Assembly (NCBI GenBank): GCA_023212695.1
Contig: JALCCG010000220.1
Coordinates: 1-26,971 of the forward strand
Length of the DNA stretch: 26,971 nucleotides
Origin: Sporisorium sorghi
Taxonomy: Eukaryota; Basidiomycota; Ustilaginomycetes; Ustilaginales; Ustilaginaceae
Direction of reading: 5' to 3'
In this document: piece by piece, positions 8,394 through 16,587 of the stretch
How the letters are laid out: each line of letters opens with the position of its first letter
Numbering within the stretch: position 1 is the stretch's first letter
Made by a program: the position numbers and the translations under genes
Notes under the pieces: generated by a model
What the model saw: the letters and a program-made list of their open reading frames with translations, nothing else
The model's database searches: none
What the model was told of the DNA's origin: nothing

Positions 8394-9744
8394 TCATCGC
8401 GGCTGTTGAAGGAGCTGCTGCTTGCGAGTTGCCTTGATGACTTCGGAGCGACGATCCATGACGGCGAGGATCGAGTTCTGAATCAGAGTGTAGATGCCTG
8501 ACGACAGCCAGTAGATGACCAGGACCTGTATGTGGAGAAGAGCACGACGGTCAGTGAACGCACATCGAGTGTTGATGCTTGGGAGGCGGACTTACACCTG
8601 GTGCCTGACAGGCAATGGGAATGAACGCGATCGCCATCACACGCAACGCATTCGTAATGATCCTCGCTCTTGCAGGTTCGTCGTCCTCCTCCTGCGGCTT
8701 GGCTTGGGCGGGTGCTCCTGCGGGTCGATCCGCCAACAGCTTGTCCGCCGTCCTGGCCGCAGCGTCCGTTTTGCCCGACGTGACCGCTCGGATCTTCGCA
8801 ATGCTCCTCCTGCTCCAGCTATTCAGCTCCGTATTCGCCAACGTCAGCATGCCAAAGCTGAGCGGGCCGATCATGGTCGAGTCCTTGTCGACGAGCGTGG
8901 GTCCGCCCATGGTGCCTCTGAGCTTGGCAATCGCCGCCTCATCAAATCCACGGTCCGCCAAGATGGCGGTGCTCGCCTTGAACTGCTGCGCCAGCTCCGG
9001 CGACGGCGACCACCACGGCAGCACCTCGGCACTCAACGGCGACGCCGGATCCAGCGCACACTGCCTCAGCAGCGCCGTCATGACCAAAAACACAGGGATC
9101 GTCACCATCGCCGGCCCGACAAACGCCGGCAACGGCGAGGCGTTGTGCTTCCGCAGCAGCTCCGCCAGCTTGAGTTTCAGCTCCTTCTGCGCTTCTTGCT
9201 CGAACGCTTCGTACGACAGGCCCGCTCGCCTGGATCGCGCTCGCACCTGCAACGGTATGCGCTCCTTCATGACCTCCCACTCTGGCAGCACTTTTTCGGT
9301 CAACTTGCGCGTCTTGCTCCGCTGCCATAGCGTCATGGGCAGTGTGACGGCGGTACGCACGGCAAAGGCGAGGATGAAGATGGACAGGGCGTGCGCGTAC
9401 GGCCCGCTGAGATGCATCGTGTCAGCGAGGTTGTTGATGGTGGGCACCCAGGGCTGGAGGAACTCGAAGCCGCCTGCGACTACATCGGTGTCGGCGACGG
9501 CTTGCGCTGCGGCACTTGTTACGTCTTCTACTGGTGGTGCGGGAACGGCATCCTTGACGGGTAGTTGTGAGGTCGAGGGTGACGATGAAAAGGCTGCTGT
9601 CGACGAAGCAAAGCCTCGATGAGAGCGTGGTGCGAGTCGGTATGGTGATGCAGTTTGAGCGAGCGTAGATCGAATCGACGGGAGCACGCCTGCCCTTGTG
9701 CGCATACCAGCGACGGCGATGCGGAATGCGCCTGAGCTCGCCAT
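8394..9744 (-). CDS. COX18: mitochondrial inner-membrane insertase Cox18 (YidC/Oxa1 family), 2 exons
   Basis: Exon 1 spans 9744-8596 and exon 2 spans 8525-8394, giving 426 aa. The 70-bp intron has a GTAAGT donor, a CTGAC branch match (GTCAG on the plus strand at 8550-8554) and a TACAG acceptor. Cox18 exports the C-terminal tail of Cox2 across the inner membrane. The first 60 or so residues form an Arg/Ser-rich presequence without acidic residues. Transmembrane segments lie at about 114-136 (ALSIFILAFAVRTAVTLP), 209-228 (MVTIPVFLVMTALL), 291-308 and 370-400. The last is a hairpin split by the intron: exon 2 begins VLVIYWLSSGIYTLIQNSIL, typical of the family's final segment. TLPMTLWQRSKTRKL after the first segment favours Cox18 over Oxa1. 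Without splicing the last segment would be lost, which supports the model. Convergent with mS41 (145 bp between stops). Confidence 0.85.
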
Positions 9745-9967
9745 CGTCGTTCGTTGATGTAGAGAAGGTGATGAGGAGGAAAAGCGTCAAGGCAAGCTCG
9801 AGTCGGTCGAATCGGCTCATCCAACTCCACTTTCTTCTTCCAAAGCAGCAGCAGTTATCGGCGATTTGGGAACCTAGATCGCCGATTCGAGCTTTCTTCT
9901 TCGCAGAAATCACGCTGCCTTTTTACGCGACAGCAGCGCGTTGAATTTTCGGTGGGTTTTTGAAGCG

Positions 9968-9970
<3 letters not shown>

Positions 9971-10008
<38 letters not shown>

Positions 10009-10010
10009 TG
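9971..10010. repeat. (CGTG)10 tetranucleotide microsatellite
   Basis: Ten perfect CGTG units in tandem, in the promoter region shared by COX18 and MPH1. On the minus strand it reads (CACG)10. It alternates purine and pyrimidine throughout, so it could adopt Z-form DNA and is likely to vary in length between strains. Confidence 0.95.
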
Positions 10011-10241
10011 GAGGTGTTGGTCTCTGTCTCTCTTCGAAGCAAAAATTGCTGAGTTTGATGTGACGCCACCAACGACAAGATCGATTCTACTCTCCAAGGT
10101 CACGCTCTCGTTGTTTCGCTCAGCTCAGCTGTCCACGATCGATTCGTGACTTCCTGTTCATCTCATTCAACTTCGATCCTTTCTTTCGATCCGCAGCCTC
10201 CTTCCGCAACTCGGTTCACATTGCAGCAACACACTACAACC

Positions 10242-10262
10242 ATGTATTGCCTCTTTTCCTAA
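10242..10262 (+). other. short upstream ORF in the MPH1 leader
   Basis: An ATG in good context (caaccATG) opens a six-codon frame (MYCLFS) ending in TAA, 108 bp before the MPH1 start. There is no other ATG between it and the MPH1 ATG. It could reduce MPH1 translation if it lies within the transcript. The 5' end of the mRNA is unknown, and a leader intron from GTATTG to an ACACAG near 10320 could remove it. Confidence 0.45.
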
Positions 10263-10370
10263 TCCACCTCTTTCCGCATCACCACAACCATCACTGGTTT
10301 CGACCCTCATCCTACACACAGCATCCGCATTCAACGCTCTATCATCGTATAACCAATCGACATTGCAAAC

Positions 10371-13300
10371 ATGGCCAACTCACCGGACGAGTTCGACGAC
10401 TTTGGCCTCGACGATTCCGCACTGCTCCAGCTCGACCAGATCGAGAACAAGCTCGTCAACAGTGGAGGTGCAGCTCAGAATGCTCTTCCGCAATCATATC
10501 ATCCGTCGCCACCTCGCATTCAGTCCCTCTCCTCCATCAGCAAGGCGGGAAGGAGCAATGGTACGAACGGCGCCTCCTCGTTCAACAAGGCTGGCCCCTC
10601 CGCTGCCGCTTCCACATCCGCACGGCCGATGCAGCGCGTATCCTCGACCAGCTCCAACTCCTCGAACCAGCCCGCATCTTCTGGCGCCGCTCGCCAGATG
10701 ACCCTCTTCGGCAAGCCAGCGACCGTCAGCCAGTCCCGCACCGCAAAGGTGGTCTCGTCCAGTCCAGGCCATATCGTCATCTCATCTCAGACCGCTTCCA
10801 CCTCTGCGGCTCAGGCAGGCCCCTCCGAGAGAATATCCACCAGCTACCGCCTTCCCTGGCAGACAAAGGTGGGCACCAAAACATGGGACAGGGAGGCTTA
10901 CCTTCATCGCGAAAACGCCAAGAATCGTGAAAAGGACGACTACGGCGGTGCTATCGATGTCGACGCTCTCGAGTTTGACGACGATGGCAGCCCCGGCAAG
11001 ACAAGCCCTAAGGGGAAAGGCAAGGTCGAGCGCGATTGGGATGTCGACAGCAAGTACGTCAACGTCCTTCCGCCCGCTCCTGCCGATGCCCGCCGCAATC
11101 TTCCGCCTCCGCTGCCGCAAAAGTGCAAAATCGACCTCGAAGCGGCCAAGACGTGGATCTACCCTACCAACATGGAAAAGCGAGACTATCAGTACAACAT
11201 TGTCCAGAAAGCCCTCTTCAATAACGTGCTCGCCGCTCTGCCCACCGGTCTCGGCAAGACCTTCATCGCTGCCGTCGTCATCCTCAACTTCTTCCGATGG
11301 TTTCCCGACGGCAAGATCATCTTTTTGGCTCCCTCTCGTCCGCTCGTCGACCAGCAAAAGACCGCTTGCCATCGCATCTGTGGTCTGCCCTGGGACTGTG
11401 CCATCGACTTGACCGGCAGCAAAGACGGCTCAACGCGTGGCGACTTCTGGCTCACCAAGCGCATCTTCTACATGACCCCGCAGACGCTCGAGCACGACAT
11501 CCTCAAAAAACGCTGCGATCCACGCGATGTCGTCTGCGTCGTCGTCGATGAAGCGCACAGAGCCCGTGGCCGCTACGCCTACGGCAACGTCATCGGGCTT
11601 CTCATGGAGAGCAACCCGCACTTTCGCGTGCTCGCGCTTTCCGCCACACCGGGCAAGGATGCCGACAGCGTCCAAGAGGTCGTCGATCAGCTCCACATCA
11701 ACCAGATCGAGATCCGCACCGAAGAGGCTATCGATGTGCAGCGCTACATGTTCCGCAAGCGCGAAGAGATCGTCAACGTCACGCTCGGCAAGGACCTCAA
11801 CAGGGTCAAGGACAACTGGGCCAAGCTCATGCAGACCCAGATGGACCCGCTCATGAAGGCCGGTCTCCTTCGCAACCAGGACCCCGTCTTGCTCCACCCT
11901 TTCGCCGTCAATGCCATTCAGAGGGACAAGAGTCGCGCACCCATCTTGCGCAAGCAGGGCTATCTGATCGGCATTATCAAGGAGCTCGGCCACATGGCGC
12001 TGTCCATGCAGTACCTCATGGAGCAGTCCCTCACCATGTTTTACAACCGTCTCAAGGAGCGCTCCCTCGGCTACAATACCAAGGGCACCAAGTCGTCCAC
12101 GGTAAAGCAGCAGATGTACGCCAACACAAACACCACCTTCGCCGAGATCATGCGCGAGCTCGAGGTCATGCAGGATACAAAGGGACGCATCCTGCATCCC
12201 AAGATGCTCAAGCTGCGCAACGTGCTCATCGAACACTTTGACAGCGTCAAGGCCGAGCAGGTGCACAACGCAGAGGCCTACGCCGAGAGCGGACACGACC
12301 TCTTTGGCAACACGCCCAAGTCGGGCGAGCTGGCCAATTTTGCGAGCTCGTCGCAAGCCGATACGAGGGTCATGGTGTTCTGCTCTTACCGCGAGTGTTG
12401 CGACGAGATCGTCAGCTTCCTCAACGATTCCGGCTTCAAGGCCACCGAGTTTGTCGGTCAGAGCAAGGCCAAGAGCGGCAAGAAGGGCATGTCGCAGAAG
12501 GACCAGGAGCGCGTCATCAACGATTTCAAGGCGGGCAAGTACAATGTGCTCGTCGCCACTTCGATCGGCGAAGAGGGGTTGGACATTGGTTCGGTCGACC
12601 TCACCGTCTGCTACGAAGCCGTCAAGGACTCGATCCGCATGCTGCAGCGCATCGGCCGAACCGGTCGAAAGCGAGAGGGCAAGATCGCCGTGCTCGTCTC
12701 CGAGGGGCGCGAGCAGCACAACTGGCAGCACTCCAAGGACAACTACAAGGCCGTGCAGAAGGAGGTCGGCTCGCGCATGCACGTAGAGCTGTTCGATGAT
12801 GTCGATCGCATGGTCCCGGACCACATCTCGCCGCAGCCTGTCTTGAAGGAGGTCGAGCAGCCTGAATTCGAGCCGTCGATGGTGTCGGAAGGCAAGCCCA
12901 CCAGGGCGCCTCGCGCGGCAAAAGCTGCCAAAGCTCCGAAACCTAAAAAGGATCCGAAGCGCAACATGCCCGAAGGCGGCCCCATCATCGAGGGCTTCCG
13001 CAAAGCATCCACGCTGACCAAACGCAAGCAGCGTTCCAGCAGCAGCAGCGACGGGGACTCGGACGAAAACCGTTCCGCAGCTCCGCCCCCCAACGAGACC
13101 CACAGTCAAGAAATGCGGCGCGTGCTCACGATTGGCGCGGACGAGCTCGAAGCTGATTTCGAGAAGGGGAACCTCTCGCTCGACCTGCGTCCTCCCAGAC
13201 TTCGACCTTCGGCAGCAGCCAGACGCATCGTTTCTTCACCACCCAGCTCGCCGCCCCTTTCGCCGCCGCCTCTGTTCCGGAGGCTCAATACGAGCTCGAG

Positions 13301-14882
13301 CATCAGCTCGTCCGTGCCAAGTGCGCCTAGCACGTCGGATGGCATCCAGACGCCGCCTCTGCCAAGCACGTCGTCGTCCTCACGACCCTTGGCGGCTGGT
13401 AGCACGATCACACGCGGGAAGAAGCTCGGTGTGGGTCTCCGAAGCTCAGGTCGCAGCTCGACGAGCTCAGGCACTCTTGCACTGCGCAAGAGCAACGACG
13501 CCGATGACACTTCTGCTAGCGGTCAAGTCAAAAACGAGCACAAGAGTGTCCTCGATACCAGATCTCCACGCAGCAGAGGCATCGCCACTGCTGTAGCAAT
13601 CGATGACGACGATGACGATGACGAGTTTGGCGCGGATCTGACGTTTGACGTGTCGATGGAGAATGCGCTTGCACGCTTGGAGGAAGAAGCCAAGTCCAAG
13701 TATCAAGCGGCCGAGAAGCAATCGCACAGCAGTCCCTCCGACAAGAAGACGACTTTGGGCGAACAGGAGACTCGGAAACTGGAGCCGATGCTGCTCTGGC
13801 CCGCGACGCCGTCACCGCCGCCGGTGGAGAGATACAAGCCGCATCCCATTATGCTGCAGCTGATGGAGGAAGCGGCGAAGCAGGCTAAAGCTCCAGAGGA
13901 GTTGACCGACGAAACTCGATCGGCACAGAAAGGCGCAGACTCGCCGATGAAGAGCTCCATGGGTCCGCCTGATTCTGTCCCGCGCCGTGCGGGCGGTACA
14001 CGCAGCAAAAGGGTCATTCTCGAATCGCCTGATGCTGCTCCCTCGAACGGGCCCGCGTCTACGCATCCCACGGACATGGACATCGACCACGACCCAGCCT
14101 CGTCCTCGCCCATCAAAGCGCCAGTCAAACGCGGCGGTCGGCTGCAGAAGGCGTCCTCCCCCTCGAGCAAGGTCGCACGTGCTGGTGCGGACACGAGCCC
14201 GACTGCGGCCAAGAGCCGAACTCGCTCGCGCGCCAAGGTGCGCATCGCAGACGACGAAGAGGACGATGACATTGGCAACAACGACGATGGCGAGCTGAAG
14301 GGCAAGAAAGGTAAGAAAGCGGCGGCGGCGGCGGCGGCGGCGGGACGCAGCAGCGAAGGCGGTGGCACTCGTGGAGCAGCCGCAAAGAAAAAGCGAAAGA
14401 TCACCAACTCACCCACGTCTCGCGCCTTGTTCCAGTACGAAGCGGAGCGGTCTACGGACGAAGAGGTGCACGGGGAGCGCGATGAGCACGACAGCGGGCT
14501 GGGCAGTTCGGACGAGGACGACTCGGACCGCGAGCACGTCGGCGACTTTATGCCGACGCAGGCGCCGCGCGGGTATCACCAGCAGAGCATCTACATGCAG
14601 TCGATCATGTCGCAGGCGGCGCCGCCCGAGTTCCAGCGCGTGCGGCATGCGCCGTTCCCCGGTGTGGGTGGCAAGTTTGGCGAGCCGGTGACGCCGAGGG
14701 CGAGGAGAGGGGAGGTGAGGAGGGCGCAGATCCCGTCGAGCGAGTCGAGGGGCAGGACGGGGACGAGAGGCATGGGAGGGTCGGAGGATATGTACTCGGA
14801 GGACTCGTTTGTGGTGAATGACGAGGAGGAGATCGTGTACGACTCGGACTCGGATGCTCTGCCTGACAGCAGTCAGTTTTAG
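10371..14882 (+). CDS. MPH1: ATP-dependent DNA helicase Mph1/FANCM family
   Basis: Intronless gene of 1503 aa. Mph1/FANCM enzymes are 3'-5' SF2 helicases that remodel stalled forks and D-loops. The helicase core is well conserved: Walker A LPTGLGKT near residues 290-297, followed by FIAAVVILNFFRWFPDGKI and LAPSRPLVDQQ; DEAH at 393-396 in VVVDEAHRARGRYAYGNVI; LSATPGKD near 420; a helicase C domain beginning VMVFCSYRECCDEIV near 667; and motif VI QRIGRTGRKREG near 760. Between motifs III and IV lies the helical insert of the Mph1/Hef group. The N-terminal 240 residues and the tail after about 800 are low complexity and rich in Ser, Pro, Lys and acidic residues, with an Ala run encoded by a GCG repeat near 14320-14341. 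Near the C-terminus EDSFVVNDEEE stands out as a possible short motif. The ATG at 10371 begins MANSPDEFDDFGLDD. Confidence 0.94.
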   Translation: MANSPDEFDDFGLDDSALLQLDQIENKLVNSGGAAQNALPQSYHPSPPRIQSLSSISKAGRSNGTNGASSFNKAGPSAAASTSARPMQRVSSTSSNSSNQPASSGAARQMTLFGKPATVSQSRTAKVVSSSPGHIVISSQTASTSAAQAGPSERISTSYRLPWQTKVGTKTWDREAYLHRENAKNREKDDYGGAIDVDALEFDDDGSPGKTSPKGKGKVERDWDVDSKYVNVLPPAPADARRNLPPPLPQKCKIDLEAAKTWIYPTNMEKRDYQYNIVQKALFNNVLAALPTGLGKTFIAAVVILNFFRWFPDGKIIFLAPSRPLVDQQKTACHRICGLPWDCAIDLTGSKDGSTRGDFWLTKRIFYMTPQTLEHDILKKRCDPRDVVCVVVDEAHRARGRYAYGNVIGLLMESNPHFRVLALSATPGKDADSVQEVVDQLHINQIEIRTEEAIDVQRYMFRKREEIVNVTLGKDLNRVKDNWAKLMQTQMDPLMKAGLLRNQDPVLLHPFAVNAIQRDKSRAPILRKQGYLIGIIKELGHMALSMQYLMEQSLTMFYNRLKERSLGYNTKGTKSSTVKQQMYANTNTTFAEIMRELEVMQDTKGRILHPKMLKLRNVLIEHFDSVKAEQVHNAEAYAESGHDLFGNTPKSGELANFASSSQADTRVMVFCSYRECCDEIVSFLNDSGFKATEFVGQSKAKSGKKGMSQKDQERVINDFKAGKYNVLVATSIGEEGLDIGSVDLTVCYEAVKDSIRMLQRIGRTGRKREGKIAVLVSEGREQHNWQHSKDNYKAVQKEVGSRMHVELFDDVDRMVPDHISPQPVLKEVEQPEFEPSMVSEGKPTRAPRAAKAAKAPKPKKDPKRNMPEGGPIIEGFRKASTLTKRKQRSSSSSDGDSDENRSAAPPPNETHSQEMRRVLTIGADELEADFEKGNLSLDLRPPRLRPSAAARRIVSSPPSSPPLSPPPLFRRLNTSSSISSSVPSAPSTSDGIQTPPLPSTSSSSRPLAAGSTITRGKKLGVGLRSSGRSSTSSGTLALRKSNDADDTSASGQVKNEHKSVLDTRSPRSRGIATAVAIDDDDDDDEFGADLTFDVSMENALARLEEEAKSKYQAAEKQSHSSPSDKKTTLGEQETRKLEPMLLWPATPSPPPVERYKPHPIMLQLMEEAAKQAKAPEELTDETRSAQKGADSPMKSSMGPPDSVPRRAGGTRSKRVILESPDAAPSNGPASTHPTDMDIDHDPASSSPIKAPVKRGGRLQKASSPSSKVARAGADTSPTAAKSRTRSRAKVRIADDEEDDDIGNNDDGELKGKKGKKAAAAAAAAGRSSEGGGTRGAAAKKKRKITNSPTSRALFQYEAERSTDEEVHGERDEHDSGLGSSDEDDSDREHVGDFMPTQAPRGYHQQSIYMQSIMSQAAPPEFQRVRHAPFPGVGGKFGEPVTPRARRGEVRRAQIPSSESRGRTGTRGMGGSEDMYSEDSFVVNDEEEIVYDSDSDALPDSSQF

Positions 14883-15086
14883 CGGCGATTGCCCGACAAA
14901 CAGCAATGACAGACCGCTTGCTCACCGTGCAGAAGCCGTTCGAAAGCCGTGCTCGAGCCCAAACACACAAAGCAGAAGAGCGAAACCACGAGGTAAATGA
15001 GCAGCAGATGCATGGAGAGACAACGATACAAATACAAGCGGGCGGAAGCACAACACGATGGTCAACAAACGCACGGGTCGTCGCCG
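14883..15086. other. convergent intergenic region MPH1/centrin
   Basis: The 204 bp between two convergent stop codons must hold both 3' ends. The sequence is A-rich on the plus strand around 14950-15060. I see no stem-loop or other feature in it. Confidence 0.5.
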
Positions 15087-15761
15087 CTAAGAGTCATCCA
15101 TCATGATGGAGATGAACTCGTTCTGGCTGATCTCGCCGTCCTGATCTAGATCGAATTCGTCGATCATGGCCTGCAATTCGTCATCATCAAGCGTTTCGCC
15201 GAGCTCCTTTGCGACGCGCTTGAGGTTCCTCAACGAGATTTTGCCTGTACCGTCGTCATCGAACAATGCGAATGCCTTGCGGATCTCTTCCATGGGATCC
15301 CGTGAAGCGATCTTTTCCGACACTGGCGCAGATGGAAAAGATTGTTCTAATCAGCATGCGTGTCTTGGACTGCGAAGCCAGACAAAGACCGTGCACTTAC
15401 TGATCTTGTTAAAGTCGTCCCACTCGAGCAAGCCGGAGTTGGTCTTGTCGTGGTCGCGCAGCAGCTTGAGCACTTCGGCTTTCTTCAGATCGAACCCGAG
15501 CGCGCGCATGGCGACCTTCAACTCGTGGTAGTCGATGGCGCCGTCCTTGTCCGTATCGAACAGCTCGAACGCCTCCTTGATCTCTTGGCGCTGCTCGTCG
15601 GTCAGCGCTGCGTCCATATTGTGATGGTGGTTCGAGTTGACCATGCGCGACGAAGACGATGCGGAGAGGTGGTTGGGGGTGGACGTGTGGTTGCTGGTGG
15701 AGGCGCCGAGGTTGGCCGCCCGTCGTTTGGCTGCTTTGGAGGAGGGGGTGTAGAGCGACAT
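15087..15761 (-). CDS. CDC31: centrin (Cdc31-type EF-hand protein), 2 exons
   Basis: Exon 1 spans 15761-15401 and exon 2 spans 15322-15087, giving 198 aa. The 78-bp intron has GTAAGT and GCCAG ends and a CTGAT branch match. Joining restores [14 protein letters not shown], the expected centrin linker. Centrin/Cdc31 acts at the spindle pole body, in nuclear export (TREX-2) and in nucleotide excision repair. Four EF-hands are visible: [12 protein letters not shown] (canonical), [12 protein letters not shown] (Asp at position 12), [12 protein letters not shown] (Asn at 12, probably weak) and [12 protein letters not shown] (canonical). This pattern is typical of centrins rather than calmodulin. 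A Ser/Asn/His-rich extension of about 48 residues precedes the conserved [13 protein letters not shown]. Internal Met codons at residues 40 and 49 could give shorter forms. Confidence 0.92.
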
Positions 15762-15917
15762 TGTTTGTGGTCAAAGGTGGTGGTGGAAGAGAAAGAGTTG
15801 TCGACGGAGAGAGAGAGACTGGCAGCAATAGGCGCACAGACAAGCTGAGCCGTCAAGAACTTCATTTCCGTTCGAGCTTCGATGCGCAGGAGAAGACCAA
15901 CACTTTTTTGGAGCGAA

Positions 15918-15923
15918 ACGCGT
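15918..15923. promoter_or_regulatory. ACGCGT (MCB-like) site upstream of centrin
   Basis: The hexamer ACGCGT in context AAACGCGTGA lies about 157 bp upstream of the centrin ATG. A second copy in a GACGCGTC palindrome lies at 16044-16049. ACGCGT is the core of the MluI cell-cycle box bound by MBF (Mbp1/Swi6) in ascomycete yeasts. Two copies near a spindle-pole-body gene are suggestive, but the hexamer also occurs by chance in GC-rich DNA. Confidence 0.35.
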
Positions 15924-16066
15924 GACGAGGCGAGAAAGCACTCGATTGCCCTCTCTTGTATGCGAGAGCCCGATTCGAAGCCTCTTTACGCGCTCTTGCA
16001 GACTCAGCGTTTCGACAACCCTTCTTCTTCTCTCAGCGACAAGACGCGTCTGCTGCGTGCTGCTGC

Positions 16067-16081
16067 TTTTTTTTTTTTTTT
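16067..16081. repeat. poly-T run (T15)
   Basis: Fifteen consecutive T residues in the centrin/SQS1 promoter region, followed about 90 bp later by a T12 run at 16171-16182. They are probably nucleosome-excluding poly(dA:dT) tracts. Confidence 0.9.
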
Positions 16082-16587
16082 CAAACATGTTGGATCTCGC
16101 AAAGTGCCAAAGAGCTCCAAAAATTCCTTCGATTCGGCGACTTTTTCTGTGAAGCGTTGCTGACTTGAAGTTTTTTTTTTTTGGCTGCAAAGCGAAGCTC
16201 TCTCTCCACTTGCTTGGGTGGCGGCGGCGGCGGCTGCTGCTGCTGCTGCTGCACGTTGGCTGAGTTCTGTCGGAACGCTCGGATCTTCATTTCAAGAGAG
16301 GCTCTTTGCAAATCATGCACCGACAAGGCTGAGTCGACAAGACACCAGCAGCCAGTCACACCTCGCTCTCCTCTTCATCACATCAAGCAACATCTCGCCC
16401 AACTTTCTTCAAACTCAAGCTCAGGCGACTCGCACCGCACCGCACCGCAACGCAACGCACACGCGCACGGACGGACACACGAAGAAGAGCGCAAGCGGAC
16501 AAGCACGTAGATCCCTTCCACGCAAAGAACAAGCTCGGTCCGCCGCATTCAAGGTTCGGCACTCCACCCAGCAGCTCTCACAGAACG

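Larger units (their letters stand above)
9745..10370. promoter_or_regulatory. divergent promoter region COX18/MPH1
   Basis: This 626-bp gap lies between two divergent start codons. It holds the sequence GAATTTTCGG at 9943-9952, a (CGTG)10 microsatellite at 9971-10010, and a CA/TC-rich MPH1 leader. The leader carries a six-codon upstream ORF at 10242-10262. Confidence 0.6.
15762..16587. promoter_or_regulatory. divergent promoter region centrin/SQS1
   Basis: This 826-bp gap separates two divergent genes. It contains ACGCGT sites at 15918-15923 and 16044-16049, a T15 run at 16067-16081, a T12 run at 16171-16182, an AAAAATTCC sequence at 16119-16127, and a GGC/GCT triplet-rich patch at about 16218-16252. 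The poly(dA:dT) runs are the kind that exclude nucleosomes in fungal promoters. A five-codon upstream ORF (16315-16332, MHRQG) precedes SQS1 if transcription begins far enough upstream. Confidence 0.55.

Noticed and set aside
8615..9622. 335-codon plus-strand frame opposite COX18
   Set aside because: It overlaps the whole conserved insertase on the minus strand and has no recognisable domain of its own.
11430..13109. 559-codon open frame on the minus strand opposite MPH1
   Set aside because: It lies entirely within the conserved helicase core of the plus strand and shows only Leu/Val/Asp-rich composition typical of the reverse complement of biased codons.
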